From Cellulophaga sp. HaHa_2_95 (GTDB lineage Bacteria; Bacteroidota; Bacteroidia; Flavobacteriales; Flavobacteriaceae): a stretch of DNA of 64,000 bases. The DNA is taken from positions 2,790,001 to 2,854,000 of the forward strand of contig NZ_CP058988.1 in the NCBI RefSeq assembly GCF_019278565.1, in the 5' to 3' direction. The number at the start of each line of letters is the position of its first letter. Positions within the stretch are counted from its first letter, which is position 1. Positions 55,280-64,000 of this stretch are shown piece by piece. The position numbers and the translations under genes are program-made. The notes below the pieces were generated by a model that did no database searches, was not told the DNA's origin, and saw only the letters and a list, made by a program, of their open reading frames with translations.

Positions 55280-55786
55280 ATGGCTGTTGTAACATTAAAA
55301 GGAAATAAATTAAATACCATAGGAAGTTTGCCTGCAGTAGGCACTTCTGCTCCAAGCTTTACACTTACAAAGAACGATTTATCGGCTGCTGATTTATCGC
55401 AATACAAAGGAAAAAAAGTAGTTTTAAATATTTTCCCTAGCGTAGATACAGGAACTTGTGCACAATCTGTTCGTCAGTTTAACACAGAAGCATCCGAACT
55501 AAAAGATACGGTTGTGTTATGTATCTCTAAAGATTTGCCCTTTGCGCAAGCGCGTTTTTGTGGTGCAGAAGGCTTGAGTAATGTAGAAATGTTATCTGAT
55601 TTTAAAGATGGTAATTTTGGAACTAACTATGGTTTATCTTTTGCAGACGGACCATTGGCGCCATTACTTTCTAGATCTGTAGTGGTTTTAAATGAAGAAG
55701 GCAATGTAATTTATACAGAGCAAGTAGCAGAAACTGTAGACGAGCCTAATTACAAAGCTGCATTAGAAGCGATAGTAAATGCCTAA
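55280..55786 (+). CDS. tpx: thiol peroxidase (atypical 2-Cys)
   Basis: 168 residues, full Tpx length. Peroxidatic Cys60 in SVDTGTCAQSVRQFN and resolving Cys94 in ARFCGAEGL, the Tpx spacing. Reduces peroxides with thioredoxin. Overlaps the next gene (DgkA-like) by eight bases, so the two are co-translated. Confidence 0.96.
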   Translation: MAVVTLKGNKLNTIGSLPAVGTSAPSFTLTKNDLSAADLSQYKGKKVVLNIFPSVDTGTCAQSVRQFNTEASELKDTVVLCISKDLPFAQARFCGAEGLSNVEMLSDFKDGNFGTNYGLSFADGPLAPLLSRSVVVLNEEGNVIYTEQVAETVDEPNYKAALEAIVNA

Positions 55787-56147
55787 AAAAGAATCTTTTT
55801 TAGTAAATAGAATCAAGAGTGTCGGCTTCGCTTTGCGTGGAGCCGTTCTTTTAATTCGGACCGAAGCAAGTATAAAAATTCAGGTTTTTATTGCTATTGT
55901 TATGACCATTGCTGGTTTCTATTTTGAGATCACCAAAACAGAGTGGATTTTACAAATATTCGCTATTGCATTAGTTCTTGGCGTAGAAGGAATGAATACT
56001 GCTGTAGAAAAAATATCGGACTACATACAACCAGAATTTGATAAAAAAATTGGTTTTATAAAAGATATTGCTGCAGGCGCCGTAATGCTTGTATCTATTG
56101 CATCTACGATAATTGGAATGATTATATACCTCCCAAAGATTTTTTAG
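55779..56147 (+). CDS. dgkA: diacylglycerol kinase family (DgkA-like) membrane protein
   Basis: 122 residues, three membrane helices with the family motif EGMNTAVEKISDY and RTEASIKIQVFIAI (the amphipathic helix and acidic active-site residues). May act on undecaprenol or diacylglycerol; in Bacteroidetes the undecaprenol role is possible. Overlaps tpx. Confidence 0.9.
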   Translation: MPKKESFLVNRIKSVGFALRGAVLLIRTEASIKIQVFIAIVMTIAGFYFEITKTEWILQIFAIALVLGVEGMNTAVEKISDYIQPEFDKKIGFIKDIAAGAVMLVSIASTIIGMIIYLPKIF

Positions 56148-56173
56148 ATCGGTTATAGCTTCCCCATACAAGG

Positions 56174-56181
56174 TAAATTTG
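56174..56181 (+). promoter_or_regulatory. -7 promoter box of ftsK
   Basis: TAAATTTG is an exact TAnnTTTG match 37 bases before the ftsK ATG in a 63-base gap. Confidence 0.45.
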
Positions 56182-56210
56182 TATTTTAGCCCTCTAGAAT
56201 AAAAGATTTA

Positions 56211-58619
56211 ATGGCAAAAAAGTCAAAAAGTTCAAAATCAACGGCTCCTAAAAAAAAGGCGTCTTTAAAATTATCAAAACAAAATAAAATTATATTAGGA
56301 AGCTTAATTATGCTTTTTAGTGTAGCACTTTTTTTTGCTTTCATATCGTTCTTTTTTACCTGGCAGGACGACCAAAGTTTACTTTCCGAATTTTCTAATC
56401 GGAATCAAGAAGCAAAAAATCTTCTCAATAAATTTGGGGCGTCTATAAGTCACCTTTTCGTCTATAAAGGTTTCGGTATTGCTGCTTTAATATTCACTTT
56501 TCTTTTCTTTATTAGTGGCTTAAGACTCTTTTTAAGTCTTACCAAAACAGGACTCCTAAGAAAATGGATTTGGGGATTGGTCTTTATCATATGGATCTCA
56601 CTAAGCTTAGGCTTCTTTGCTGAGAAAAGACCGCTATTAGGTGGATTAGTAGGTTATGAGATGAATGATTTTATGCAGGATTATGTCGGAAAACTAGGCG
56701 TAGTCTTACTATTAATTTTTGGTCTTGTGGTAATCTTAGTGCGTTTATTTAAGTTAACTCCAGATCATATTTCTGAATACTATAAGAATAAGAAAAGCGC
56801 TATTTCTAAAGAGTTTAATGAAAAAGATGCGGCAGAAACCTATTCTGAAGAAGAAATAGAAGCACTTATTCAAAAAGAAGAAAAGCAAAAAGTGGTAGAT
56901 ACCTACACCCACAAAAAAGATATTCCAGTAATGGAAACCAAGAAAGAAACTAAGACGGAAACCAAGACCATTATAGATAAGGATTTTGAGGTTACCATTC
57001 CTGTTGAAGAAGATGTTGTGGAAGAAGAACTTCCTATGGAGGTAGAAAAAATAGTAGAAGAAGGAGAAGAAACCGATAATCTAGCCAGTAAATTGGTGGA
57101 AGATTATGGCGAATTTGATCCTACGCTAGAATTAGGGAATTATAAGTTCCCTACGATAGATTTATTAGACCAACACGGAGTAACGGGTGGTATTACCATC
57201 AACCAAGAAGAATTAGAAGAGAATAAAAATAAGATTGTAGAAACCTTAAAAAACTACAAGATAGGTATCGCACAAATTAAGGCTACTATTGGACCAACGG
57301 TAACGCTTTACGAGATTGTTCCAGAAGCTGGCGTGCGTATTTCTAAGATTAAAAACTTAGAGGATGATATTGCTTTATCACTTGCAGCTTTAGGAATTCG
57401 TATTATCGCCCCTATACCGGGAAAAGGAACTATAGGTATTGAGGTTCCTAACAAGAATGCCACTATTGTATCTATGCGCTCTGTAATTACGTCTAGTAAG
57501 TTCCAGAAGGCAGAAATGCAATTGCCTATTGCTTTTGGTAAAACCATTAGTAATGAGACATTCGTTGTCGATTTGGCTAAAATGCCTCACCTCTTAATGG
57601 CAGGAGCAACAGGACAAGGTAAGTCTGTTGGTTTAAATGCGGTATTAACCTCATTACTTTATAAGAAGCACCCTGCGGAAGTAAAATTTGTATTGATCGA
57701 CCCTAAAAAGGTAGAATTAACCCTGTTCAACAAAATAGAACGTCACTATTTAGCAAAATTACCAGATTCTGAAGATGCTATTATAACCGACAATACTAAG
57801 GTAATACACACCTTAAACTCGCTTTGTATAGAGATGGACAATCGGTATGAATTGCTTAAAATGGCATTGGTACGTAATATAAAGGAGTATAATGTAAAGT
57901 TTAAAGCTAGAAAACTAAACCCTAATGACGGGCATATGTTTCTACCTTATATTGTATTAGTTATTGATGAGTTTGCAGATTTGATTATGACTGCCGGTAA
58001 AGAAGTAGAAACTCCTATTGCACGTTTGGCACAACTTGCCCGTGCTATTGGTATTCACTTAATTATTGCCACGCAACGTCCTTCTGTAAACGTTATTACC
58101 GGTATTATCAAAGCCAATTTCCCGGCACGTATCGCGTTTAGAGTTACCTCTAAAATAGATTCCCGTACTATTTTAGATGCACAAGGTGCAGACCAACTTA
58201 TTGGTCGTGGTGACATGTTATACACCCAAGGAAATGATGTGACACGAATTCAGTGTGCTTTTGTTGATACACCTGAAGTTGCTAAGATTGTAGAATTCAT
58301 AGGCTCTCAGCGCGCATATCCAGATGCACATTTGCTTCCAGAATATGTTGGAGAAGATTCTGGCACAAGTCTTGATAATAACATCACAGATAGAGATGCT
58401 TTATTCCGTGAAGCTGCAGAAGTTATTGTAATTGCACAGCAAGGATCGGCATCTTTAATCCAAAGAAAACTAAAATTAGGTTATAATAGAGCCGGTAGAA
58501 TTATTGATCAATTAGAGGCCGCAGGTATTGTGGGTCCGTTTGAAGGTAGTAAAGCCAGACAGGTATATGTTACAGACATGGCCGCTCTTGAAGTAATTTT
58601 TAACAACGAAAAAAAATAA
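56211..58619 (+). CDS. ftsK: DNA translocase FtsK/SpoIIIE
   Basis: 802 residues. Four membrane helices (about 25-190), an acidic/Lys-rich linker (about 195-300), alpha and beta motor domains with Walker A GATGQGKSVGLNAV (about 464) and Walker B PYIVLVIDEFADLIM, the loop ATQRPSVNVITGIIKANFPARIAFRV, and a C-terminal gamma winged-helix domain (about 735-790; AQQGSASLIQRKLKLGYNRA) that reads KOPS-like sites. Clears DNA from the division septum. First gene of a run with lolA, lptF/G and ribB. Confidence 0.97.
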   Translation: MAKKSKSSKSTAPKKKASLKLSKQNKIILGSLIMLFSVALFFAFISFFFTWQDDQSLLSEFSNRNQEAKNLLNKFGASISHLFVYKGFGIAALIFTFLFFISGLRLFLSLTKTGLLRKWIWGLVFIIWISLSLGFFAEKRPLLGGLVGYEMNDFMQDYVGKLGVVLLLIFGLVVILVRLFKLTPDHISEYYKNKKSAISKEFNEKDAAETYSEEEIEALIQKEEKQKVVDTYTHKKDIPVMETKKETKTETKTIIDKDFEVTIPVEEDVVEEELPMEVEKIVEEGEETDNLASKLVEDYGEFDPTLELGNYKFPTIDLLDQHGVTGGITINQEELEENKNKIVETLKNYKIGIAQIKATIGPTVTLYEIVPEAGVRISKIKNLEDDIALSLAALGIRIIAPIPGKGTIGIEVPNKNATIVSMRSVITSSKFQKAEMQLPIAFGKTISNETFVVDLAKMPHLLMAGATGQGKSVGLNAVLTSLLYKKHPAEVKFVLIDPKKVELTLFNKIERHYLAKLPDSEDAIITDNTKVIHTLNSLCIEMDNRYELLKMALVRNIKEYNVKFKARKLNPNDGHMFLPYIVLVIDEFADLIMTAGKEVETPIARLAQLARAIGIHLIIATQRPSVNVITGIIKANFPARIAFRVTSKIDSRTILDAQGADQLIGRGDMLYTQGNDVTRIQCAFVDTPEVAKIVEFIGSQRAYPDAHLLPEYVGEDSGTSLDNNITDRDALFREAAEVIVIAQQGSASLIQRKLKLGYNRAGRIIDQLEAAGIVGPFEGSKARQVYVTDMAALEVIFNNEKK

Positions 58620-58628
58620 AATTTGATT

Positions 58629-59270
58629 ATGAAAAAGATTATTGTTTTAGTAGCACTTTTCACCTCTGCCCTATCTATGGCGCAATCTTCCGCAAAAGCA
58701 AAAACATTGTTGGATGATGTTTACAACAAGGTAAAAAGTTATGACAATATTTACGTAGATTTTAAATATGCTTTAAATAATAAAGAAGCAAATATCAACC
58801 AAGAAACTCGCGGTGATGTTACGATGAAGGGCGATAAGTATTTATTTAACTACTTAGGCTCACAGCAGTTATTTGATGGTAGTAAAGTGTATACTATTGT
58901 TCCAGAAAACGAAGAAGTAACTATTGAAGCGAAATCTACGGAAGAAAATACCATCACTCCTTCTAAAATGTTGACTTTTTACAAAAAAGGACATAATTAT
59001 GAAATGGATATTCTTCAAACTATTCAAGGTAGAAAAATTCAATTTGTAAAATTAACACCTATAGATACCAATTCTGAGATTAAATCTATCCTTTTAGGGA
59101 TTGATGCAGAAACAAAACACATCTATAAATTGATTGAAACAGGCAAAAACGGAACTAAAACAACCATCACTGTTAATTCTTTTAAAACAAATCAGACTTT
59201 ATCAAAAACCTTATTTACATTTGATGAAGCTAAGTACAAAAAAGAAGGCTATTATATCATAAGGAATTAA
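58629..59270 (+). CDS. lolA: LolA-type outer-membrane lipoprotein carrier
   Basis: 213 residues from the ATG at 58629 (MKKIIVLVALFTSALSMAQ signal); a TTG two codons earlier is also in frame. Body: QSSAKAKTLLDDVYNKVKSYDNIYVDFKYAL, KGDKYLFNYLGSQQLFDGSKVY, the LolA half-barrel pattern. Periplasmic carrier of lipoproteins to the outer membrane. Nine bases after ftsK, an arrangement conserved in the phylum to my knowledge. Confidence 0.92.
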   Translation: MKKIIVLVALFTSALSMAQSSAKAKTLLDDVYNKVKSYDNIYVDFKYALNNKEANINQETRGDVTMKGDKYLFNYLGSQQLFDGSKVYTIVPENEEVTIEAKSTEENTITPSKMLTFYKKGHNYEMDILQTIQGRKIQFVKLTPIDTNSEIKSILLGIDAETKHIYKLIETGKNGTKTTITVNSFKTNQTLSKTLFTFDEAKYKKEGYYIIRN

Positions 59271-59273
59271 GCA

Positions 59274-60755
59274 TTGAGAATATTAGACCGTTATTTATTA
59301 AGTAGATTCTTATACAATTTCTTCAGCTCGTTTGCAATATTGATGCTCATCTTCATATTTCAAACGATTTGGCTGTTTATAGACGATTTGGCTGGTAGAG
59401 GCTTGGATATTATGATTATCCTTAAGTTTCTCTTCTATATTATGCCCAATCTTATGGAGAAGGTACTTCCATTGACGGTACTTCTAGCCTCAATTTTAAC
59501 CTTTGGATCCATAGCAGAGAATTATGAATTTGCCGCAATGAAAGCCTCTGGTATTTCTTTGCAACGGTCTATGCGACCTTTAATTATTTTTGTTTCCATT
59601 TTAGGGATTGTGGTATTTTATTTTGCCAATAGCGTCATCCCTGCTTCCGAACAGAAAATATACAACCTCAGAAAAAATATTGGACAAGTAAAACCCTCTA
59701 CAGCCATTGTAGAAGGTGCTTTTAGCGATTTAGAAGGTACCAACATGAATATGAAGGTAGATCGTAAATATGGTGATAATGATCGCTTTCTAGAGAATGT
59801 TATCATCCATAAAAAATCTAATAACAGTATTAACAATACGGTTATTAAAGCCAAAACTGGCGAATTGGTCAGTAGTGAAGGATCTGATATTTTAAAATTG
59901 GTTTTAAGAGATGGCCATTATTATGAGGACATCGAAAAAAAGAAAACCTCTGAAAATAAGAAATTCCCCTTTGCTAAATCGAGCTTTGAAGTATATACCA
60001 TCAATCAAGATATCTCTAAATTAGACGTTAATCTAGAAGAAGATAGAGCGGTAACTACAGATAAGATGAAAAATGTAGTTCGGTTAATTAAAGATGCCGA
60101 TTCTATTAAAAAGAACAACCTGTCTATTATAGAAACTTTTTCTAAGAGTATTCACAACCGCGCAGGAGCCTTTGCTGTATTATCAAAAAAAGATAGTGTG
60201 GATAGGGCTAATTTTGTACCGCTTAGTAAAGACTCTTTACGCTTACAAAAAGCCGTTTTTGACACGCTTACTATTGTGAATTTATATCCAGTATATCAAA
60301 AGAGTCAGATTTTGAATGCGGCAAAAAATACCACTACCAATATTATTGCTTCCGTAAGCAGTAAGAAAGATGAAATGGATAAACGCTATAAGATCTACAA
60401 TATGCACATTGTATCGTTGCATAAAAAGTTTGCGTTGGCCTTATCCTGTATTGTGTTATTCTTTGTAGGGGCACCTTTAGGGGCTATTATTAGAAAAGGC
60501 GGATTAGGGTTACCTATGGTTGTTGCCATTATCTTGTTTCTAACCTATTACTTTATTGGTGTATTTTCTGAAAACTATGCTAAGGAAGGAAACATGAGTC
60601 CTATTATCGGAGCTTGGGCATCTACCTTAATAATGCTCCCCTTGGGAATCTTTTTAACCAAAAGGGCTACAGAAGATAAAGGATTGATAAGTTTTGGAGT
60701 CGTTATAGACTTCTTTAAAAATGGTTTTAAAAAATTAATGCCTAGTACAAAATAA
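59274..60755 (+). CDS. LptF/LptG-family LPS export permease
   Basis: 493 residues, starting at TTG (59274): LRILDRYLLSRFLYNFFSSFAILM, with AAGGAA 10 bases upstream. No ATG lies near, and relatives start at this point, so the TTG start is real. Six membrane helices surround a periplasmic beta domain (about 130-370, long with extra charged insertions) of the YjgP/YjgQ family. Forms the inner-membrane LPS-transport permease with LptB. Three bases after lolA. Confidence 0.93.
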   Translation: MRILDRYLLSRFLYNFFSSFAILMLIFIFQTIWLFIDDLAGRGLDIMIILKFLFYIMPNLMEKVLPLTVLLASILTFGSIAENYEFAAMKASGISLQRSMRPLIIFVSILGIVVFYFANSVIPASEQKIYNLRKNIGQVKPSTAIVEGAFSDLEGTNMNMKVDRKYGDNDRFLENVIIHKKSNNSINNTVIKAKTGELVSSEGSDILKLVLRDGHYYEDIEKKKTSENKKFPFAKSSFEVYTINQDISKLDVNLEEDRAVTTDKMKNVVRLIKDADSIKKNNLSIIETFSKSIHNRAGAFAVLSKKDSVDRANFVPLSKDSLRLQKAVFDTLTIVNLYPVYQKSQILNAAKNTTTNIIASVSSKKDEMDKRYKIYNMHIVSLHKKFALALSCIVLFFVGAPLGAIIRKGGLGLPMVVAIILFLTYYFIGVFSENYAKEGNMSPIIGAWASTLIMLPLGIFLTKRATEDKGLISFGVVIDFFKNGFKKLMPSTK

Positions 60756-60760
60756 AACAT

Positions 60761-61891
60761 ATGGACAATATGAGGAATCTAGATGCTATAGAAGACGCAA
60801 TTATCGATATTAAAAACGGTAAAGTTATTATAGTTGTTGATGACGAAAATAGAGAAAATGAAGGCGACTTTTTAGCCGCTGCAGAATTGGTTACTCCTGA
60901 AGTAATCAATTTTATGGCTTCGCAAGGTCGTGGACTTATTTGTACCCCTTTAACTGAAAGCAGATGTAAAGAGTTGGGCTTGCCTATGATGGTCACCAAC
61001 AACACAGACCATATGGAAACCGCTTTTACAGTATCTGTAGATTTACGAGGTAAAGGAGTTACCACTGGTATTTCTGCCGGAGATAGAGCTAAAACCGTAC
61101 TATCTTTAACAGATCCTGAGACCAAACCTTTTGATTTGGCGAGACCAGGGCATATTTTTCCTTTAGTGGCGAAAGAAGGTGGCGTTTTACGTAGAACAGG
61201 ACATACTGAAGCTGCTATAGATTTTGCACGATTGGCAGGATTACAACCCGCTGGTGTTATCGTGGAGATTATGAACGAAGATGGTTCTATGGCGCGCTTA
61301 CCAGAACTAATGGAAGTTGCTAAAAAACACGATTTAAAGATTGTTTCCATCGAGGCTTTAATTGCCTACCGTATGGAACACGATAGTTTAATAGAGAAAA
61401 AAGAAGACTTCACTATTACCACTCGTTTTGGAGATTTTAGATTGCGTGCCTACCAACAAACTACAAACGATCAAGTACATATTGCTTTAACCAAAGGCAC
61501 TTGGAAGAAAGACGAAAAAATTCTTACGAGAATTAATTCTACTTTAGTGAATAATGATATTCTTGGTACACTCACCAACAATCCTGATAAGAAACTTGAG
61601 GATATGTTTAATGCGATTAATGCCGAAGGTAAAGGCGCCTTTTTGTTTATCAATCAAGAAAGTCAGTCTTTAAACCTTTTAAATAGATTATCTGATTTAA
61701 AAACACTACAAGCCAAAGGAGAAATGAAAGCTCCTAAAATTGAAATGGATGCCAAAGATTTTGGTGTTGGTGCACAGATATTACACGACCTTAATATTTC
61801 TAAAGTAAAACTACTAACCAATAGCATACAGTCTAAACGTGTAGGTATTATTGGGTATGGATTAGAAATTATCGAGTACGTAAAATACTAA
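60761..61891 (+). CDS. ribB: 3,4-dihydroxy-2-butanone-4-phosphate synthase fused to a degenerate GTP cyclohydrolase II
   Basis: 376 residues. The first about 205 form a complete RibB domain (DDENRENEGDFLAAAELV; GRGLICTPLT; HTEAAIDFARLAGLQPAGVIVEIMNEDG) that makes the four-carbon riboflavin precursor. The second part keeps the RibA fold (YQQTTNDQVHIALTKG; DFGVGAQILHDLNISKVKLLTN) but lacks the Cys cluster that binds zinc: the segment is RINSTLVNNDILGTLTNN. GTP cyclohydrolase activity is thus unlikely, and a separate RibA must exist. The convergent next gene overlaps by four bases. Confidence 0.92.
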   Translation: MDNMRNLDAIEDAIIDIKNGKVIIVVDDENRENEGDFLAAAELVTPEVINFMASQGRGLICTPLTESRCKELGLPMMVTNNTDHMETAFTVSVDLRGKGVTTGISAGDRAKTVLSLTDPETKPFDLARPGHIFPLVAKEGGVLRRTGHTEAAIDFARLAGLQPAGVIVEIMNEDGSMARLPELMEVAKKHDLKIVSIEALIAYRMEHDSLIEKKEDFTITTRFGDFRLRAYQQTTNDQVHIALTKGTWKKDEKILTRINSTLVNNDILGTLTNNPDKKLEDMFNAINAEGKGAFLFINQESQSLNLLNRLSDLKTLQAKGEMKAPKIEMDAKDFGVGAQILHDLNISKVKLLTNSIQSKRVGIIGYGLEIIEYVKY

Positions 61892-63081
61892 GCTAATACT
61901 GTTTTAATAGCGGTAATCATCGCTTTTGCTCTTGCCTGCACCTGCTCTTCTGTCCAGCTTAATTTAATTAAGCAAGAAATGGTGCGTGATAAAACTTGAT
62001 CAGAAGCAGAAAAATCTTTCGCTTCAGAAGTATATACCGCGCGCTCTATGGTTTCAGAAAACTGATTTAAAGATTTTAGTTCTTTTAAATGGTCCCATTT
62101 TGTATGGTAATGCCAGTTGTTATCATACCAATAAAAAGAAGCATCCACTCCGTGTTGTCCTAAAGAGGTATGTGCCGTTTTTGCTAGTTGTTCTGTTGGA
62201 AGAAAGAAACTTATAAAAGAATAATTCTGAACGCCACTTTCTGGTATTTTTCGAAAGGTAATTTCAGGAATGGTTTTTAATGCGTCCTCTAAAATTGTAT
62301 AATATTTTTTCTGAGTGGCTAAAAACTCATCCAAACGCTGAATTTGAGCTACACCAACCGCTGCATGTAATTCTGATATTCTGTAGTTATACCCCAGAAA
62401 AGGATGTCCTTCTGCTCCCCTATCTTTTCCTATATGATCATGTCCGTGATCTGAATAATGATCGGCATGGGTATAATACTCTTTGTTGTTTGTAATTAGT
62501 CCGCCACCCTCACCACAGGTAATTGTTTTCACATAATCGAACGAAAAACATCCTATATCTCCAATACTCCCTAGCGGTTTATTATCATAAGAACCACCAA
62601 TAGCTTGGCAGGCGTCTTCTACCAGCACCAAATCATGTTTTGCACATAACTTAAGTAACGGATTTAAATCTACCATAGAACCACACATATGCACGGGCAT
62701 GATGGCTTTGGTACGTTCTGTAATGGCATTTTCTACCGCTGTAGCGTTTAAGCCTAAGGTTTCATCAACATCTACCAGAACAGGAATAGCCCCTACCGCT
62801 AAAATAGCCTCAAAAGTAGCTACAAAGGTGAATGTAGGCATGATCACTTCATCTCCAGCACCAACACCCGCACTGACCAATGCTACGCTTAAAGCGGCTG
62901 TACCGCTACTTACTAATTGCGCGTATTTTGTTTGCATGCGTTCGGCCAATAACTTTTCTAATTTAACAGCCTTCCAATCGTTACGGGCTCCGTCAAAACC
63001 ATAACGCATGAGTACTCCTGAATCTAAAACATCATTGACTTCTTTCCGTTCCGCATCTCCGAACAATTCAAATCCAGGCAT
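61888..63081 (-). CDS. DegT/DnrJ/EryC1/StrS aminotransferase, KdnA-like
   Basis: 397 residues, sugar aminotransferase of PLP fold I. VSSGTAALSVALVSAGVGAGDEVIMPTFTFVATFEAIL, VEDACQAIGGSY and the PLP lysine in CFSFDYVKTITCGEGGG. The N-terminus (MPGFELFGDAERKEVNDVLDSGVLMRYGFDGARNDW) closely recalls KdnA, which makes 8-amino-3,8-dideoxy-octulosonate for LPS core; no kdnB partner is in the window. Its end overlaps ribB by four bases. Confidence 0.85.
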   Translation of the reverse strand: MPGFELFGDAERKEVNDVLDSGVLMRYGFDGARNDWKAVKLEKLLAERMQTKYAQLVSSGTAALSVALVSAGVGAGDEVIMPTFTFVATFEAILAVGAIPVLVDVDETLGLNATAVENAITERTKAIMPVHMCGSMVDLNPLLKLCAKHDLVLVEDACQAIGGSYDNKPLGSIGDIGCFSFDYVKTITCGEGGGLITNNKEYYTHADHYSDHGHDHIGKDRGAEGHPFLGYNYRISELHAAVGVAQIQRLDEFLATQKKYYTILEDALKTIPEITFRKIPESGVQNYSFISFFLPTEQLAKTAHTSLGQHGVDASFYWYDNNWHYHTKWDHLKELKSLNQFSETIERAVYTSEAKDFSASDQVLSRTISCLIKLSWTEEQVQARAKAMITAIKTVLA

Positions 63082-63161
63082 ATTTTTTCAATTATAAAGT
63101 TAACATGAAATCCGGTTGCAAATTAAACGGATTTAGCGCGTTATTCAAACCTTAAAGACAA

Positions 63162-63797
63162 CTAATTAATCTCAATAATACTATCGCTTAGCGGCTTTCG
63201 TACTTTTTCTAAGGTGGCAAACAAATCATCTGCTGCCCTATACCCTACTGGCAGTACTAAGACCGAAGTTAAGTTTGTATCCTTGATCCCTAAAAGTTCA
63301 TCATATTTACTCGGAACAAAACCTTCCATGGGACAAGAATCTATCTGCTCCATGGCACAAACTGTTAGCAAGTTCCCCAAAGCCAAATACGCTTGCTTGG
63401 TCGCCCAGGCTTTTTTCTCTTCGGCAGTCATTTTTGAAAACGTAGCAATTAAAGAATCCCGAAACGGATGTAGAATTTCATCACTCGTATTTCGGATGTC
63501 TTTGATTAAGTTGAAATAATTTCGGATGTAGGCTTCCGATATATCGGTTTCTATACAGAGAATTAATACGTGTGATGCTTGAGCTACTTGTTGTTGGTAG
63601 TACGAGTGTGCTACTAAATTCTCTTGTAGTTCTTTATTGTGCACTACCATTAATTTTAATGGCTGCAACCCATACGAAGTTGCCGTGAGATTAAAGGCCT
63701 CCTTTAAGAGGTTTATTTTAGCCTCACTTAAAAGCTTAGTAGTATCAAATTTTTTAACGGCATAACGCCATTGTAAAGAGTCTATACTCGAATTCAT
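63162..63797 (-). CDS. NAD(P)H-dependent nitroreductase-family flavoprotein
   Basis: 211 residues, FMN nitroreductase fold (NfsB-like): SIDSLQWRYAVKKFDTTKLL, FNLTATSYGLQPLKLMVV, CAMEQIDSCPMEGFVPSKYDELLGI, VLVLPVGYRAADD. Reduces quinones or nitro compounds; physiological substrate unknown. 80 bases before the KdnA-like gene, same strand. Confidence 0.92.
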   Translation of the reverse strand: MNSSIDSLQWRYAVKKFDTTKLLSEAKINLLKEAFNLTATSYGLQPLKLMVVHNKELQENLVAHSYYQQQVAQASHVLILCIETDISEAYIRNYFNLIKDIRNTSDEILHPFRDSLIATFSKMTAEEKKAWATKQAYLALGNLLTVCAMEQIDSCPMEGFVPSKYDELLGIKDTNLTSVLVLPVGYRAADDLFATLEKVRKPLSDSIIEIN

Positions 63798-63956
63798 TAA
63801 ATCATATTAAATATAAGCAGTGTAAATACTACAATACCTTGCCGTAAAATTACTTTTTTAAAATGATACCTATTCGTAATTCGCTAAAAAATAGACTGCT
63901 AAAGTAGAATTACAATTTTAAAGGAAAAAAATGTGAAAATATTTTCAAAAGCAGGG

Positions 63957-63985
63957 TTGATATTTAAAAAAGGTTTATATATTTG
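63957..63985 (+). promoter_or_regulatory. promoter firing out of the right edge
   Basis: TTG at 63957-63959 and TATATTTG at 63978-63985, 18 bases apart, fit the Bacteroidetes -33/-7 promoter well. The start would be close to 63990, so the gene lies beyond the window. Confidence 0.6.
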
Positions 63986-64000
63986 CACCCGCATTCAGGG

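Noticed and set aside
60742..61350. 202-residue minus-strand frame opposite ribB
   Set aside because: Its translation has no recognisable domain, and it lies fully antisense to a clear RibB domain; it is a shadow frame.
1..64000. tRNA genes, CRISPR arrays, insertion sequences, prophage or toxin-antitoxin pairs
   Set aside because: None seen in the intergenic regions or among the proteins; the window looks like ordinary core chromosome apart from the findings listed.

Overview
The window is a gene-dense, AT-rich stretch of chromosome from a member of the Bacteroidota, most likely family Flavobacteriaceae and probably marine. The family call rests on four things seen here. Promoters fit the Bacteroidetes TAnnTTTG -7 box. 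Many lipoproteins carry a short signal ending in SC. A TonB-dependent receptor begins with a carboxypeptidase-regulatory-like domain. The family-typical neighbourhood peroxiredoxin, thioredoxin, Tpx, DgkA, FtsK, LolA, LptF/G, RibB is present. No tRNA, rRNA, insertion sequence, prophage or CRISPR array was seen. No clear frameshift or broken gene was found; only the first gene is cut, by the window edge.

Layout. Bases 1-6000 hold the end of a beta-helix surface protein and a signalling group: a LytTR regulator with a degenerate receiver, a 50-residue cysteine-containing lipopeptide with its own promoter and terminator, a TPR-lipoprotein histidine kinase with its response regulator, and an unknown protein. 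Bases 6000-18400 carry glyA, fumarylacetoacetase, a lipoprotein, ytxJ, clpB, a TetR/MFS pair and a TonB receptor with a periplasmic partner. Bases 18400-28060 (minus strand) carry a GapN-type dehydrogenase and the isoleucine/valine operon ilvD-ilvB-methyltransferase-ilvN-ilvC-ilvA. That operon is preceded by a leader peptide, antiterminator and terminator, which together form a classical transcription attenuator.

Bases 28060-34040 carry a class 3 aldehyde dehydrogenase and, on the minus strand, a five-gene unit: DUF2891 lipoprotein, NRAMP-like transporter, pxpA, pxpB, pxpC. The transporter lacks the usual NRAMP metal ligands, so with the 5-oxoprolinase genes it may form an uptake and breakdown route for 5-oxoproline or a related compound. 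Bases 34250-41300 hold a zinc-finger/DUF559-like protein, a LolA-like periplasmic protein, YifB, a penicillin acylase and an HEWGH metalloprotease-like lipoprotein. Bases 41375-46984 are a minus-strand operon: FMN reductase, pabB, tilS, dsbD-type reductase, DUF1801.

Bases 47000-53700 carry a DUF1624-type acyltransferase, a double CDGSH protein, dihydrolipoyl dehydrogenase, and an Lrp regulator divergent from a methionine gamma-lyase-like enzyme plus an NhaC antiporter. Bases 53900-61900 form a plus-strand run for peroxide defence, envelope biogenesis and chromosome segregation, ending with RibB fused to a degenerate RibA domain. The window closes with a KdnA-like sugar aminotransferase, a nitroreductase, and a strong promoter that fires out of the right edge.

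The best candidates for something not well described are the NRAMP-like/PxpABC unit, the ilv attenuator with its embedded methyltransferase, the isolated lipopeptide beside the signalling genes, and a 39-base palindromic repeat present twice in the signalling region.
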